A DNA stretch of 64,000 nucleotides from GWF2-38-69 sp965228125 (GTDB lineage Bacteria; Verrucomicrobiota; Lentisphaeria; Victivallales; GWF2-38-69), in contig OZ245791.1 of the NCBI GenBank assembly GCA_965228125.1, positions 806,001 to 870,000 on the forward strand, written 5' to 3'. A program made the position numbers and the translations under genes. The notes beneath the pieces are model-generated. The model made no database searches, was not told the DNA's origin, and saw only the letters and a list, made by a program, of their open reading frames with translations. This document shows, piece by piece, positions 35,984 through 45,039 of this stretch; position 1 is the first letter of the stretch, and every line of letters starts with the position of its first letter.

Positions 35984-36186
35984 GGATTTTTACACCTATC
36001 ATGTCAATTATATCAGTACAGAAAAAGAGCGCAGCTCACAGTGCAATTCCTTACACTAAAGATAATATATCACTCTTTCATCTATTTGCACTAGAAATAC
36101 TTATGATTTATTCAGGAATCTTTAATTACACAATGTGCTCTATTACCTATAAGGAAATGTATTATTACCCTAGAAGATTTTTCCTA

Positions 36187-37359
36187 TTACTTTTCAATTC
36201 TGCTTAGTAATTTACTCAAAAATATTTGTTTATTCCTACCGACTTTGATTCTGAGTTTTTCAAAAAAAGACTTTCTAGAACATTGTTGTACAGCTACTTC
36301 GAATCCATACTTTTTAAACAGTTTAAAAAACATCATCCGTTTTGGACTTGCAATCGGCGGACGTATAAGATGTTTACAACTTTGCATAGCTTTTTCTTGT
36401 GTTGAAATCTCAAGTCTCATTGCTTGTTCAACACTCTTAATAAGTTTATTCCCCTTTTCAGTCGAACATACTATTAACGAAATGCCTCCATCAGGATTAT
36501 CCAATTTTAACGGACCTTCATACATCCAATAATCTGCCAGAGTAATATCAGCAACTCTGGGTAGACTAGCATAATCACAATTTTCGCAAGACGATCTACA
36601 ATAAAGGCCACTCAGGTAGCCTGCGTGAAATAAATGTTTAACACTAGGCTCTCGTACAATTTCGTCATTGTCAAAATAAATTGCAATATGATTATTCTTC
36701 CATCCGTTGGTTTTGTCTCTAAATACTATTTGTATAACTTTAGCAGAATGTTTTATCTCTAATTCGTGAATATATTGTTTAAAGGCCTTCATTGAGGGTA
36801 TGCCATGGCATACAACATCACATGTAATCAAATTATCGTATGTCTTTTTAAGGAATCCATATAGGCCGGCAATCTGGCAACCAGTCCCGCTAAACAATAC
36901 AACCCTCCCTTGCATTAAGTCATCCTGTACTCTTATATAAGTATTACCGATAGAACTTTGTAAATACTTAGACCGTTGGAACTTTTTAGCCTCTATTATT
37001 GTATTTGCTCTTTCATGATGTACATCGAAAATACTTTCCTGTACAGCTCCATACACAATTCCATTCGATGATAATACTTTTTCGGAAATACCCCAGAATG
37101 CGCCTCCTGAAGATACACAAGTCAATTGAGTAGTATCCTTCAAATAACCAGCATAGTATTTTGTGGAGTAGAGATTTCTTTGTGATAACTGTGTACTTGC
37201 TATAAAGCAAACTTTTTTACACTCATCACAACTAATGCAAAGTTCAGGTTTTAATTTCGGATAATAGAATCCTTCATGATCGTATTCCATAAATAGAGCT
37301 TGGGTGGGGCAAGCGCAAGCACAGGCACCACAGCCAGTGCATCTCTCTTTATTTTTCAC
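36187..37359 (-). CDS. Ferredoxin/F420-hydrogenase beta-subunit-like protein of glycan loci
   Basis: The protein has 390 residues. Two [4Fe-4S] motifs open it: CTGCGACACACP (about 8-19) and CISCDECKKVC (about 41-51). The rest is the coenzyme F420 hydrogenase/dehydrogenase beta N- and C-terminal domains (FSGTGCQIAGLYGFL, VCHGIPS, SCENCDYASLPRVADITLADYW). Such proteins are common beside polysaccharide pyruvyl transferases, as here, but their reaction is not established; an F420 or flavin redox step on a sugar is plausible. The start uses the ATG at 37359. It is 133 bases downstream of the pyruvyl transferase gene. Confidence 0.85.
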   Translation of the reverse strand: MKNKERCTGCGACACACPTQALFMEYDHEGFYYPKLKPELCISCDECKKVCFIASTQLSQRNLYSTKYYAGYLKDTTQLTCVSSGGAFWGISEKVLSSNGIVYGAVQESIFDVHHERANTIIEAKKFQRSKYLQSSIGNTYIRVQDDLMQGRVVLFSGTGCQIAGLYGFLKKTYDNLITCDVVCHGIPSMKAFKQYIHELEIKHSAKVIQIVFRDKTNGWKNNHIAIYFDNDEIVREPSVKHLFHAGYLSGLYCRSSCENCDYASLPRVADITLADYWMYEGPLKLDNPDGGISLIVCSTEKGNKLIKSVEQAMRLEISTQEKAMQSCKHLIRPPIASPKRMMFFKLFKKYGFEVAVQQCSRKSFFEKLRIKVGRNKQIFLSKLLSRIEK

Positions 37360-37492
37360 TATGTATCGACCTTATCTGTTTAATATTTGCCAATAATTGC
37401 AATTTAAGTTCATAATCTATTTTATACATTAAAGCAGGATTATCTTGCATTTATTGAATCAACTCAGTTTCCGAAGATAAATGTGTTAATTA

Positions 37493-38710
37493 TTATGGTT
37501 CCCTTCCAAGCACATCATATACATTATGAGTTTGTATTTTTTCCAACACTGACAATATAGTCTCTTTCTCTTTTGGATGTTGCCTTAACATTGTATCAAC
37601 AGCTATTTCAAAAGCCGTTTCTCCTACATTATTTCTAACATCAAAATAATATTGTTCTTGTTGAAATTCTTTAAGTAACTCATAATATTTAGTTGCCCAG
37701 CCCAAAGCTATGCATGGTATGCCATGCTTATACGCATGAATAACCGAATGGTATCTTGACGCTACTAGAAATTCAAATTTTTGTATCAATCCATCCAATT
37801 CAATGCAATTCATATTATCTGAAATGATACTTACAGAGTCATTATCGGCAAAGCGTTCTTTTATCATTTTGCAAACTTTAATATCTTCGTATGAGTGTCG
37901 CACAAGATATACGTTTTTTTTCATTTTAATTATTTTATTTATTGCGGTATCATACAAAGTCATGATTTTATCAGCATTGCCGTGCTCAAAGTTTCTCATA
38001 TTGGGAATAACTGCAACAACAGCTTTTGTAATTTTAAAATTTAATAATTCCGGTATTACCTTGAATATATTTGATATATGTGTTTTCTTATTCAGCAAAA
38101 CCAAATCATAGGATTTGATAACATTATTCAACCGGTAATCGTTGTGAAGAAGGTTATACCCTTCACTTTCTCTGGCATAAATTACCTCAGGATATTTCAT
38201 ATACTTTTTGAGCATAGAGCCTATTATTGTTTTAAGCATGCCTTTATATGAAAATGGTCCAAAAGATTGTGGCATTAAATAAACCTTTATCCCATATTTT
38301 TTAGCAAGCCCTAGTCGTGTCAAATATTCAACGACACCTATAATACTCAATTGGGATGACAAAGCATATCCACTTATATCAATAAGCATCTCTGTATTCT
38401 CAAGCACTGCTCTAAGCAATGGTATATTGGCATTGCATTCTTGTTTATTTTCCCTTTTTGCCTTTAGCCTCCAGAGAAGTTTATAGACACCACCAAGCAA
38501 CTCAAAAACAACACCTATTGATATTACCGGCAAAATACCAAATGTTAAATTACTATTCTCTTCTCTAGAGTGTTTATAATCTATATCGGAAAGTAAAATT
38601 ATCTCTCTTTTCGGAAATCTTTTTTTTATTTCATCAACAGTCACAAAGGTCATAGCCTGAGCCCCTTTGTTGAACAAATTACCGCCTATTATCAGTATAT
38701 ACTTACTCAT
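37493..38710 (-). CDS. Polysaccharide pyruvyl transferase family protein
   Basis: The 405-residue protein belongs to the PS_pyruv_trans family (CsaB/WcaK type). It begins YILIIGGNLFNKGAQAMTFV. Further matches are LMPQSFGPFSYKG and YARESEGYNLL. C-terminal VASRYHSVIHAYKHGIPCIAL is the signature, whose Arg and His lie at the donor site. It would transfer pyruvate from PEP to form a ketal on a sugar of the repeat unit. It is next to the F420-hydrogenase-beta-like gene. An IS5-type element (38744-40256) lies 33 bases beyond its start codon and separates it from the upstream GT2 gene. Confidence 0.85.
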   Translation of the reverse strand: MSKYILIIGGNLFNKGAQAMTFVTVDEIKKRFPKREIILLSDIDYKHSREENSNLTFGILPVISIGVVFELLGGVYKLLWRLKAKRENKQECNANIPLLRAVLENTEMLIDISGYALSSQLSIIGVVEYLTRLGLAKKYGIKVYLMPQSFGPFSYKGMLKTIIGSMLKKYMKYPEVIYARESEGYNLLHNDYRLNNVIKSYDLVLLNKKTHISNIFKVIPELLNFKITKAVVAVIPNMRNFEHGNADKIMTLYDTAINKIIKMKKNVYLVRHSYEDIKVCKMIKERFADNDSVSIISDNMNCIELDGLIQKFEFLVASRYHSVIHAYKHGIPCIALGWATKYYELLKEFQQEQYYFDVRNNVGETAFEIAVDTMLRQHPKEKETILSVLEKIQTHNVYDVLGREP

Positions 38711-38743
38711 GCTTCTCTCCGCTTCTGTGTTATTGTCTATACT

Positions 38744-40256
38744 AGTCGATCTTGAAAAACCCCGTTTTTTCTTGATTCACCTAAAAATTATAAGCACCAT
38801 TGGAGGCAAAAGTTAGTCTCCGATAGCATTTTTCATCTGCCCAAAATGCAAGAACAGCCGTTTTTGGGACGAAAACAAAAAATAGGGCTATTGCCCTGAG
38901 TAATTTTCTGAAGTTAAACCCGCAAGCCGATAGGATTGCATTTAACTTGTCTCCAAGTTTGCCTTTTAATCTGTTGCAGTCCATTCTGTTATCCTGTTTT
39001 ACATGACCAATTATAGGTTCGATGGCTGAACGGCGTTTCCACCATCTTCTGATTGCTTCTGGGATCTTCTTACGGTATCTGTTTACAATATTGATCGTAC
39101 AAGTTCCATCATATCCATGTCCTTTGTAGCCCATGTCGCAAGTTCCCTGCTCAGGAACAATCCCTGTTATCCTTTTAACTTGTTCAAGGTTGTCTTTTAG
39201 CGTATGCCCATCGTATGGATTACCATGAAAAGCCATTGCTCCGAGTATCCAGTTGGATTGAGCACTCGTAACAAAGCCTACCTTGCAGCCAAATTCATAT
39301 TTCTTGTGAGCCTTGCCTTTGCTGATGCACTCAACCTCTGGTTCATGAATTGAGTAAATCTTGTTCTTGCTTTGTCTTTCCTGAGTCAAAACTTTGTCTG
39401 ATAAGGCCAAAAGGTTATCCATTTTAGGATTAGATTTTTGCATTTTTCTTCTGATGTCTCTTGCTACCCTGCCAAGGTAAACCTTGAGCTTTTTAGTCTG
39501 CTTTTTAGCTTTCTTCATCTGATTGGCGTGAGCATGCGAACTTTGTTTATGCAGAGCCTTCTTGGCAACTCTTTCATACGACTGTCTTAAGTCTATTCCG
39601 ATACTATTTGCTTCCTTTACAAGCTTTTCCCTCAGCCTGTCATAAAGTCTTGAATCTGTGGGAAACCTGACATTCTTTTCCTGTACTGTCGTATCAACAT
39701 TTACTTTCTTGAATTCAGATAGCTTGATAAACCCAAGCCTTACTGCTGCTGAAAGGATTTCCTTGAGAAGTTCCTCAAGCCCTTCTTCTCCTATGCGTTT
39801 CCTCCAGTTGGTCATGTTAGATGAATCAAACGGTATTTCGTGCTCGAAAAATACTCCTCCTGTAAAATACTGCCAGTAGGGATTTTCCAGCCACGCAGCA
39901 AGAAGAGCTCCATCTCCAAGGTTGTAAGCGTTCTTCAAATAAAGAAGCCCTGCTATCATTCTTACTGGCAATGCAGGCCTGCCGTTATTCGAACAAAACA
40001 GTGGTGAAATCTTATTCTCAATCGCTTCCCAGTTGATAGAATTTGCCAGCGTTACAAGCGAATGCTTAGTATCCACTACATCTCTTAACATTACTTTAAA
40101 CAAATCTCCCTGATTCTTCTCGTTATCTGATATTTTCTTCGGCAACATTTGCAAGATTCCTTTTGCTTTTATCATCTTTTCTTGCAATAATATACAACTT
40201 ATATCAAATATATCTATATGATAGCTAAATATTTAAGTGCTTTTTTAAGATCGACT
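38744..40256 (-). mobile_element. IS5-type insertion sequence, 1513 bp, with 5-bp target duplication
   Basis: The left end is AGTCGATCTTGAAAAA and the reverse complement of the right end AGTCGATCTTAAAAAA. ATACT lies on both sides (38739-38743 and 40257-40261) as the target duplication. It carries a single 468-residue transposase on the minus strand. It inserted between the GT2 and pyruvyl transferase genes, upstream of the latter's start. Confidence 0.88.
38781..40187 (-). CDS. IS5/IS1182-type DDE transposase
   Basis: The 468-residue transposase has an N-terminal DUF772-like domain (NNGRPALPVRMIAGLLYLK) with AWLENPYWQYFTGG. The DDE core shows VNVDTTVQEKNVRFPTDSRL (Asp), GTCDMGYKGH (Asp) and RSAIEPIIGHVKQDNRMDCN (Glu). 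The GGEVFF-like insert (GGVFFEHEIPFDSSNMTNWR) is typical of this group. It appears intact, with a plausible ATG at 40187. Confidence 0.92.
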   Translation of the reverse strand: MQEKMIKAKGILQMLPKKISDNEKNQGDLFKVMLRDVVDTKHSLVTLANSINWEAIENKISPLFCSNNGRPALPVRMIAGLLYLKNAYNLGDGALLAAWLENPYWQYFTGGVFFEHEIPFDSSNMTNWRKRIGEEGLEELLKEILSAAVRLGFIKLSEFKKVNVDTTVQEKNVRFPTDSRLYDRLREKLVKEANSIGIDLRQSYERVAKKALHKQSSHAHANQMKKAKKQTKKLKVYLGRVARDIRRKMQKSNPKMDNLLALSDKVLTQERQSKNKIYSIHEPEVECISKGKAHKKYEFGCKVGFVTSAQSNWILGAMAFHGNPYDGHTLKDNLEQVKRITGIVPEQGTCDMGYKGHGYDGTCTINIVNRYRKKIPEAIRRWWKRRSAIEPIIGHVKQDNRMDCNRLKGKLGDKLNAILSACGFNFRKLLRAIALFFVFVPKTAVLAFWADEKCYRRLTFASNGAYNF

Positions 40257-40298
40257 ATACTATTCTCTTTTTATTTTCCAATACCTATGGTTTGGTTG

Positions 40299-41276
40299 TC
40301 ATTTTTTTATAAATGTATATCTCCGTAAAAGGCGGCATATTATTTGGTCTTTAAAAGTTAGAACTCCAATACCAAATACACAAGTAAAGAGTAGTAATAT
40401 CTTATTATGCACACGAGCACCAGTATGCAAATAATCAATATATAACTTCACATAATTGCATTTTATTTTTTTTTGCTTATTATATATAATCAGATTCTGT
40501 CTAATTTGCATTAAATGCTCTTCCAAGAAAACGTTAAATAATTTTCTTTCTTTTTCAGAAAGTCGCTTTTCCCATTTTTGTCTTAAATCATCCATCGCTA
40601 TTTTTCGATTATACGGATTAAAACCTACTTGCTCTCCGCCATGATCCTCGTGCTTTATAACCAATCTATTATCTACATAATCAAACTCGTATTGTCTCGC
40701 CACTCTGAGCCACATATCATAGTCTTGAAAACTTTTTAGACACTCGTCAAAAGTACCAACATTTTCAAAACACTCTTTTCGAACAATGAGCAAAGAAGTG
40801 CTAGAAGGAGACCAACCAACCAACAACTTTTCAAACACGATTCCGCTATATAAAGCAGGTTCTCCTTTTTCTGAATAAAACAACCTCCCTTTTTTTTCAA
40901 TGAAGTTTTTGCAATATACCGCTCCCACTTTCGTATTATTAAATCTAACCATCAATTTTGACAAAAAATCTTTAGTCCATTCATCATCGTCATCAAGAAA
41001 CCCGATAAAATTCCCTTGAGCGTTTAGTATGCCGGTATTTCTGGCGGCACAACCACCCAAATTTGTTTTATGCTTCAAATATTTAATACATCTCGTGTTT
41101 TCATATTTTTGCATATAGTTTTCTGTTATGGTTTGATATTCTGTGCCAATTCCATTATCATCAACAACTATAATCTCATAATTATGATATTGCTGTGCTA
41201 AAACACTTTCTATAGCCCGCCCGAGCATATCAGGTCTGGAGAAAGTGGGGATTACAACACTAACCAATGCACTCAT
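40299..41276 (-). CDS. Glycosyltransferase family 2
   Basis: The 325-residue GT-A enzyme has LVSVVIPTFSRPDMLGRAI, YEIIVVDDNGIGTEYQTI, GCAARNTGILNAQG and the metal/nucleotide site FLDDDDEWTKDF. C-terminal KSFQDYDMWLRVAR gives the catalytic ED-like region. It probably adds one sugar of the repeat unit. A hydrophobic stretch near the C-terminus (LLLFTCVFGIGVLTF) may anchor it. It lies 66 bases downstream of wzy and just upstream of the IS5-type element. Confidence 0.88.
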   Translation of the reverse strand: MSALVSVVIPTFSRPDMLGRAIESVLAQQYHNYEIIVVDDNGIGTEYQTITENYMQKYENTRCIKYLKHKTNLGGCAARNTGILNAQGNFIGFLDDDDEWTKDFLSKLMVRFNNTKVGAVYCKNFIEKKGRLFYSEKGEPALYSGIVFEKLLVGWSPSSTSLLIVRKECFENVGTFDECLKSFQDYDMWLRVARQYEFDYVDNRLVIKHEDHGGEQVGFNPYNRKIAMDDLRQKWEKRLSEKERKLFNVFLEEHLMQIRQNLIIYNKQKKIKCNYVKLYIDYLHTGARVHNKILLLFTCVFGIGVLTFKDQIICRLLRRYTFIKK

Positions 41277-41341
41277 ATTTTAAATTCCAAATTATTAAAG
41301 ATTAGCCATTTTGTGTTATTTTCACTATACATTCTAAAAGA

Positions 41342-42595
41342 CTACATCATTTTTACTCGACTATTAAACACTTCTTCAGGTCGTCTAATTATTGTAAAAA
41401 TATATACTATAAATAACAAAGTAATTACTTCGTTAGATGTGAAAATAGGACCTTTGAAATTTGTTACAATGAGAATCAAAAAGATTAATAAAGATATGTA
41501 TTTATTAAGGTCTGCATATTGTCCTTTGTGACGATATATTTGTAATAACATATTACTGAAAAATAAATAGATCATAATAGAACAAAATATCCCTCCTCTC
41601 CATATATCATTAATCCAACCAATGTCGCTTACCAATAAATATTTTTTGCTTCCTAAAAGGAAACTACCTTCTCCAAATAAAAGACCTACTCCAGATGGCA
41701 GGAGGTATTTATCTTTGTCGCTGAGATAAGTAAAATATCCTGTTATATTCCCTTGAGTAAACTGTTTTATTTCATCAATACCAATCTCCATCCACTCATA
41801 TGTCTCAGTAGAATTATGCTCAATAATGTTTAATAAATAAATCACAATTATTGTGCTAACTGAAACGATTACAATACTTCTGAAGACAAACTTATAATCA
41901 AATTTAATTATCGATAAAAACACCATCAGTGAACCTATTAAGATTACAATCATTGATGTGCGAGCATTAATTATTGCAGAGAATAAAAGTAAGGGAACAA
42001 AAATAATGAAAGCTAGATTACGCCTAATGGATAAATGTAACGCAATCATCGCCAACATGCTTTGCGCTATTGGTGTTGCAAATGTCAGATTTGAAGACAC
42101 CCCATACATTCTAAACTCCGCAAGCTGTAGCGTTGTTTCTTCGTAGCCGTATTTTATCATTTGCTGAACAAATAAAAACTTAAATTCAGGATAGCAAAAA
42201 GCTATCAAAGATAACAGCCCTTGCAAACTACCCACTATTAATAATAGAACTAAAACATCCATTTCGGTGTATTTTCTATGTAAACTCATATCAGTTACTA
42301 CAATACAAGCGGGAATGATATCAATCATCCAATACAAAAATGTTGCTAATATTTCATAAGAGTTTCCATTTAACATAGCAATGATAAAAATATAAATAGT
42401 AACTAATATAAGAAACAAGTATAATTTAATTATTTTTTGTATATTCAGATTATCAATGATAGACTGTTTTCTGCAAAGAATATAAATCCATGAAAGACAA
42501 CCAATAATGTGTAGTGAATTTACCATAAACACTGGAGGATAATATAATAGAAAAAACACTAGTGCAATTAAAACAATGCTATGAGGTTTCATCAT
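41342..42595 (-). CDS. wzy: Wzy-type O-antigen/capsule polymerase candidate
   Basis: The 417-residue integral membrane protein has about 10-12 helices and one large loop at about 290-345, containing a LLPSGVGLLFGEGSF-like segment. Topology and position (between wzx/GT genes and the export genes) fit the Wzy/EpsK family, which polymerises lipid-linked repeat units in the periplasm. These proteins share little sequence, so the call rests on topology and locus. There is no clear Shine-Dalgarno at the ATG at 42595. Confidence 0.75.
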   Translation of the reverse strand: MMKPHSIVLIALVFFLLYYPPVFMVNSLHIIGCLSWIYILCRKQSIIDNLNIQKIIKLYLFLILVTIYIFIIAMLNGNSYEILATFLYWMIDIIPACIVVTDMSLHRKYTEMDVLVLLLIVGSLQGLLSLIAFCYPEFKFLFVQQMIKYGYEETTLQLAEFRMYGVSSNLTFATPIAQSMLAMIALHLSIRRNLAFIIFVPLLLFSAIINARTSMIVILIGSLMVFLSIIKFDYKFVFRSIVIVSVSTIIVIYLLNIIEHNSTETYEWMEIGIDEIKQFTQGNITGYFTYLSDKDKYLLPSGVGLLFGEGSFLLGSKKYLLVSDIGWINDIWRGGIFCSIMIYLFFSNMLLQIYRHKGQYADLNKYISLLIFLILIVTNFKGPIFTSNEVITLLFIVYIFTIIRRPEEVFNSRVKMM

Positions 42596-42660
42596 CTAAA
42601 TTGCTCCTACAGAGGATCGGTCAATTTCCATTAATATGTGGAAGTCAAGACTCGATCTGA

Positions 42661-42782
42661 CAGACAGTGTAAGTCCATAAGTTAACTTGCTTAAAAAATT
42701 TATTTTTGCTTTCAAGTCACCCGAAAGGAAAAAAGGGTGAAAGAAATAATAAATTGATTTCTAAGAGTTCTGACACTGTCTG
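42661..42782. repeat. 122-bp segment ended by 10-bp perfect inverted repeats
   Basis: CAGACAGTGT at 42661-42670 is matched by ACACTGTCTG at 42773-42782. An inner pair, CACCC/GGGTG at about 42719 and 42735, could form a hairpin with a GAAAGGAAAAAA loop. The segment fills most of the gap between wzy and the lipoprotein gene and holds no gene. It may be a MITE-like element or a transcription signal; no target duplication is evident. Confidence 0.5.
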
Positions 42783-42818
42783 AAACATCAAGTTCCATTT
42801 TTTACAATTAATACTATT

Positions 42819-44228
42819 TCAGTCTTTTTTACTGGATATAAATACTTTTATTTCTTCCAGTTTTACATTTTTAACCTGCAATACTGCTTTTGGATTTCCA
42901 AAATTTGTTAACAATAGTATTTTAATAAATTCTGTTTTGGGATATAGTTTATTAACAAAAGTAATCATAGATTTATCGTTAATAGTTGTTATAAGATTAC
43001 TAATATTTGTCCATTCTTTTTTCAAGACAAACTCACTAGCGACATTGTATATGTAAGTATTCCCCAGTAGATGAAGTCTAACTTTCGTCCCTGCCGGGTA
43101 TGTTACTCCGCATGGATGTTTCAATTCAACGCTAGTACAGTCTTCATTTTTCGTGATTTTTTGTATTCCAGCTGAAGATAAGTTAAAATTTGGCAAATCG
43201 CTGCAATTTCCAGAATCATCAATATTGAAAGCAACACAAACATTTGGATTGACCTCCCAGTTCAGTGCATTTTTCACAAATATAACTTTATCATTCTTCA
43301 TGCAATCTTTTACAAGTTCTGTCTCTGTTTTTTCAATGTAGTTTGATGATTCATGAGAAATAAATTTCTTTTCCTTTGTATAAGGAGCAAATCCAAAATA
43401 GAGAATGCTATTTATATCGCTTAATGATTTAAATTCACCTGAAAGCTTATAAATACTATCTGGGCAGACAGAAATAAAATCTGAAGAACGTACTGTTTGG
43501 GAACCTTTGAAAGTAAAAGAATAGTCTTCGCCTTTTTCGAATATACCGGTAAACGAACCGCCTTTATTGCTATCAAAGAGAGTTGTGGACTTGTTCCAGT
43601 CGATTTGAATGGAATTAACACTTAGATCATCCAACCATACAGTTCCTGTGCCATCCGCAAAAATGCAATATGGCACAATCTTTGAGATATCTGAAGCAAA
43701 AATAAATTTCTGTGAAGTTTCCTGCCAGTCTGTTTTATTAGTTTGAATATTAGCAGAGACTTTTTGTATAATCTCCTTATCAGAATCTCCCTTCAAATAT
43801 ACATCGAAGATAAGTTGAAACTTCCCTTTATTATCTTTAAGGCCTTTTGTCTTGCTCCAAACACTTGCAGAGAAAGATTGAACGGGCTTATTAAAGACTA
43901 TCGGCTGCCCTTTCCAGGAGGCATCTGTTCCTCCGATATTTTCGATTTTCAGGGAATGAGCACTATTATGAGTAACTTCAGTATCCCAGCCTGTAACATC
44001 ATTAAGGAATTGGTTTTTAGTGGTCCACCCTTCGGGATATGTTGTTCCTAGTTCAAAATCGCCGTTGTAAACGAGATTAGGGGATGAGGACTGGGGGTTG
44101 GGGGATAGGGAAGTGTCAGTTGTTGGTTGCGAAGTGTCGGATTTGCCGCAGGCCGAAACGAAAATAATCGATACACTTAATACTGTAAGCCAGCTTAAAG
44201 ATTTAATTTTCATCATTATTACTCTCAT
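42819..44228 (-). CDS. CBM4/9-like lipoprotein
   Basis: The protein has 469 residues from 44228, or 464 from the ATG at 44213, which has TGAGAG upstream. The signal is hydrophobic and ends in the lipobox VSAC. A Ser/Thr/Pro linker (about 30-50) leads to LVYNGDFELG, PEGWTTKN and WKGQPIVFNKPV, the pattern of a CBM4/9-type jelly roll (about 50-210). A second similar domain (KGGSFTGIFEKGEDYSFTF to the end) follows. There is no catalytic motif. It may bind the locus polysaccharide at the cell surface. The long frame overlaps the HepT stop by four bases, so it is coupled to the toxin module. Confidence 0.75.
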   Translation of the reverse strand: MRVIMMKIKSLSWLTVLSVSIIFVSACGKSDTSQPTTDTSLSPNPQSSSPNLVYNGDFELGTTYPEGWTTKNQFLNDVTGWDTEVTHNSAHSLKIENIGGTDASWKGQPIVFNKPVQSFSASVWSKTKGLKDNKGKFQLIFDVYLKGDSDKEIIQKVSANIQTNKTDWQETSQKFIFASDISKIVPYCIFADGTGTVWLDDLSVNSIQIDWNKSTTLFDSNKGGSFTGIFEKGEDYSFTFKGSQTVRSSDFISVCPDSIYKLSGEFKSLSDINSILYFGFAPYTKEKKFISHESSNYIEKTETELVKDCMKNDKVIFVKNALNWEVNPNVCVAFNIDDSGNCSDLPNFNLSSAGIQKITKNEDCTSVELKHPCGVTYPAGTKVRLHLLGNTYIYNVASEFVLKKEWTNISNLITTINDKSMITFVNKLYPKTEFIKILLLTNFGNPKAVLQVKNVKLEEIKVFISSKKD

Positions 44229-44647
44229 GAGTTAATTATTGTTACTCCATTTTGATGGCAAAATTCTATAAAATCCTTATATCCTTTTTCAGCTATATAT
44301 CTGACAATACTGTTATCAATAGTTTGATACTCATGGATCGCAATATTTCTGAAACCAGTCATAGCCTTTAAACTTTTAAAAAGTTTTTCGTCTATTATTC
44401 CATTTTTACATAGCAATTCAAAAGCCCCAGAACTTGTTTGGGGCATACCAAGATGTTTAGAAGCAACTATATGCATTGACATATCAATGGCAGCCTGGCA
44501 GGCTCTCTCGATATTAAGAGTTAATGCATCCAAGTGCGTAAAATTATCTAGTTCAGGATTAGCAGAATATTCTTCCTGAATACGCCGTATACAGCGTTCT
44601 ATGATAGCTGATTTATTTAATATAATGTCATCAATTTCTATATGCAT
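44225..44647 (-). CDS. hepT: HepT-type HEPN ribonuclease toxin (module 1)
   Basis: The 140-residue HEPN/DUF86 helical protein has the catalytic RX4-6H motif with the modified tyrosine: GFRNIAIHEYQTID (Arg-x4-His-x-Tyr). LNIERACQAAIDMSMHI is the conserved second helix. HepT is an RNase silenced when its partner MntA adds AMP groups to that tyrosine. The start overlaps the end of mntA (44631-45023) by 17 bases. It is the last of two tandem mntA-hepT pairs. Confidence 0.88.
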   Translation of the reverse strand: MHIEIDDIILNKSAIIERCIRRIQEEYSANPELDNFTHLDALTLNIERACQAAIDMSMHIVASKHLGMPQTSSGAFELLCKNGIIDEKLFKSLKAMTGFRNIAIHEYQTIDNSIVRYIAEKGYKDFIEFCHQNGVTIINS

Positions 44648-45023
44648 TTATAACCTCTCTTCTTTCAAAATTAAAGTCAACATACATAGCTAACAATTCT
44701 GCCTCTCTTGTTTTTCTTAATATTTCATTAGCAGAGAATAAGCAAATACCATTATTGATAGATTCTTTTGAATAAACAAGATTATCGGAAGATACGATAC
44801 CAATATCCACGATTCTTTTTAGTTTTAGTTCAAGATCTGAGGCAATATCGAGAAATTTTAATTTATCTACTTTTCCAGATAAAAACATTATTCCTAGATC
44901 AATATCGCTTCCCGATCTAGCGTTTCCATTTGCCATCGAACCGTGCAAGTAGGCGGCAAGTATTAAAGGAAAAGCTTTGAAATATTCTTTTATTACAAAT
45001 TCTATATTTTTAATTTCTTTCAT
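44631..45023 (-). CDS. mntA: MntA-type nucleotidyltransferase antitoxin (module 1)
   Basis: The 130-residue minimal nucleotidyltransferase has the active site HGSMANGNARSGSDIDLGIM (GSxxxG...SDxD) at about 27-46. RIVDIGIVSS gives the third acidic position. The C-terminal helices are short. It would AMPylate HepT encoded downstream and keep it inactive. It is 16 bases downstream of hepT of module 2, so all four genes share one transcript. Confidence 0.88.
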   Translation of the reverse strand: MKEIKNIEFVIKEYFKAFPLILAAYLHGSMANGNARSGSDIDLGIMFLSGKVDKLKFLDIASDLELKLKRIVDIGIVSSDNLVYSKESINNGICLFSANEILRKTREAELLAMYVDFNFERREVINAYRN

Positions 45024-45039
45024 AAAGGATTGTGTATGT

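Larger units (their letters stand above)
34738..36038 (+). mobile_element. IS3-family insertion sequence, copy B (1301 bp)
   Basis: It has the same 1301-bp length and ends as copy A, in inverted orientation, 5.8 kb away. The left end is TGTAATGCTGCCGATTTTC at 34738 and the right end GCAGCTCA at 36038. The flanks, CACAAAG on the left and CAGTGCA on the right, show no target duplication, unlike copy A. That points to a deletion or rearrangement after insertion. It truncates the transposase gene at 33799-34737. Confidence 0.88.

Noticed and set aside
36001..36207. Open frame of 68 codons after IS3 copy B
   Set aside because: It starts inside the IS3 end and crosses into the gap; no Shine-Dalgarno, motif or homology pattern.
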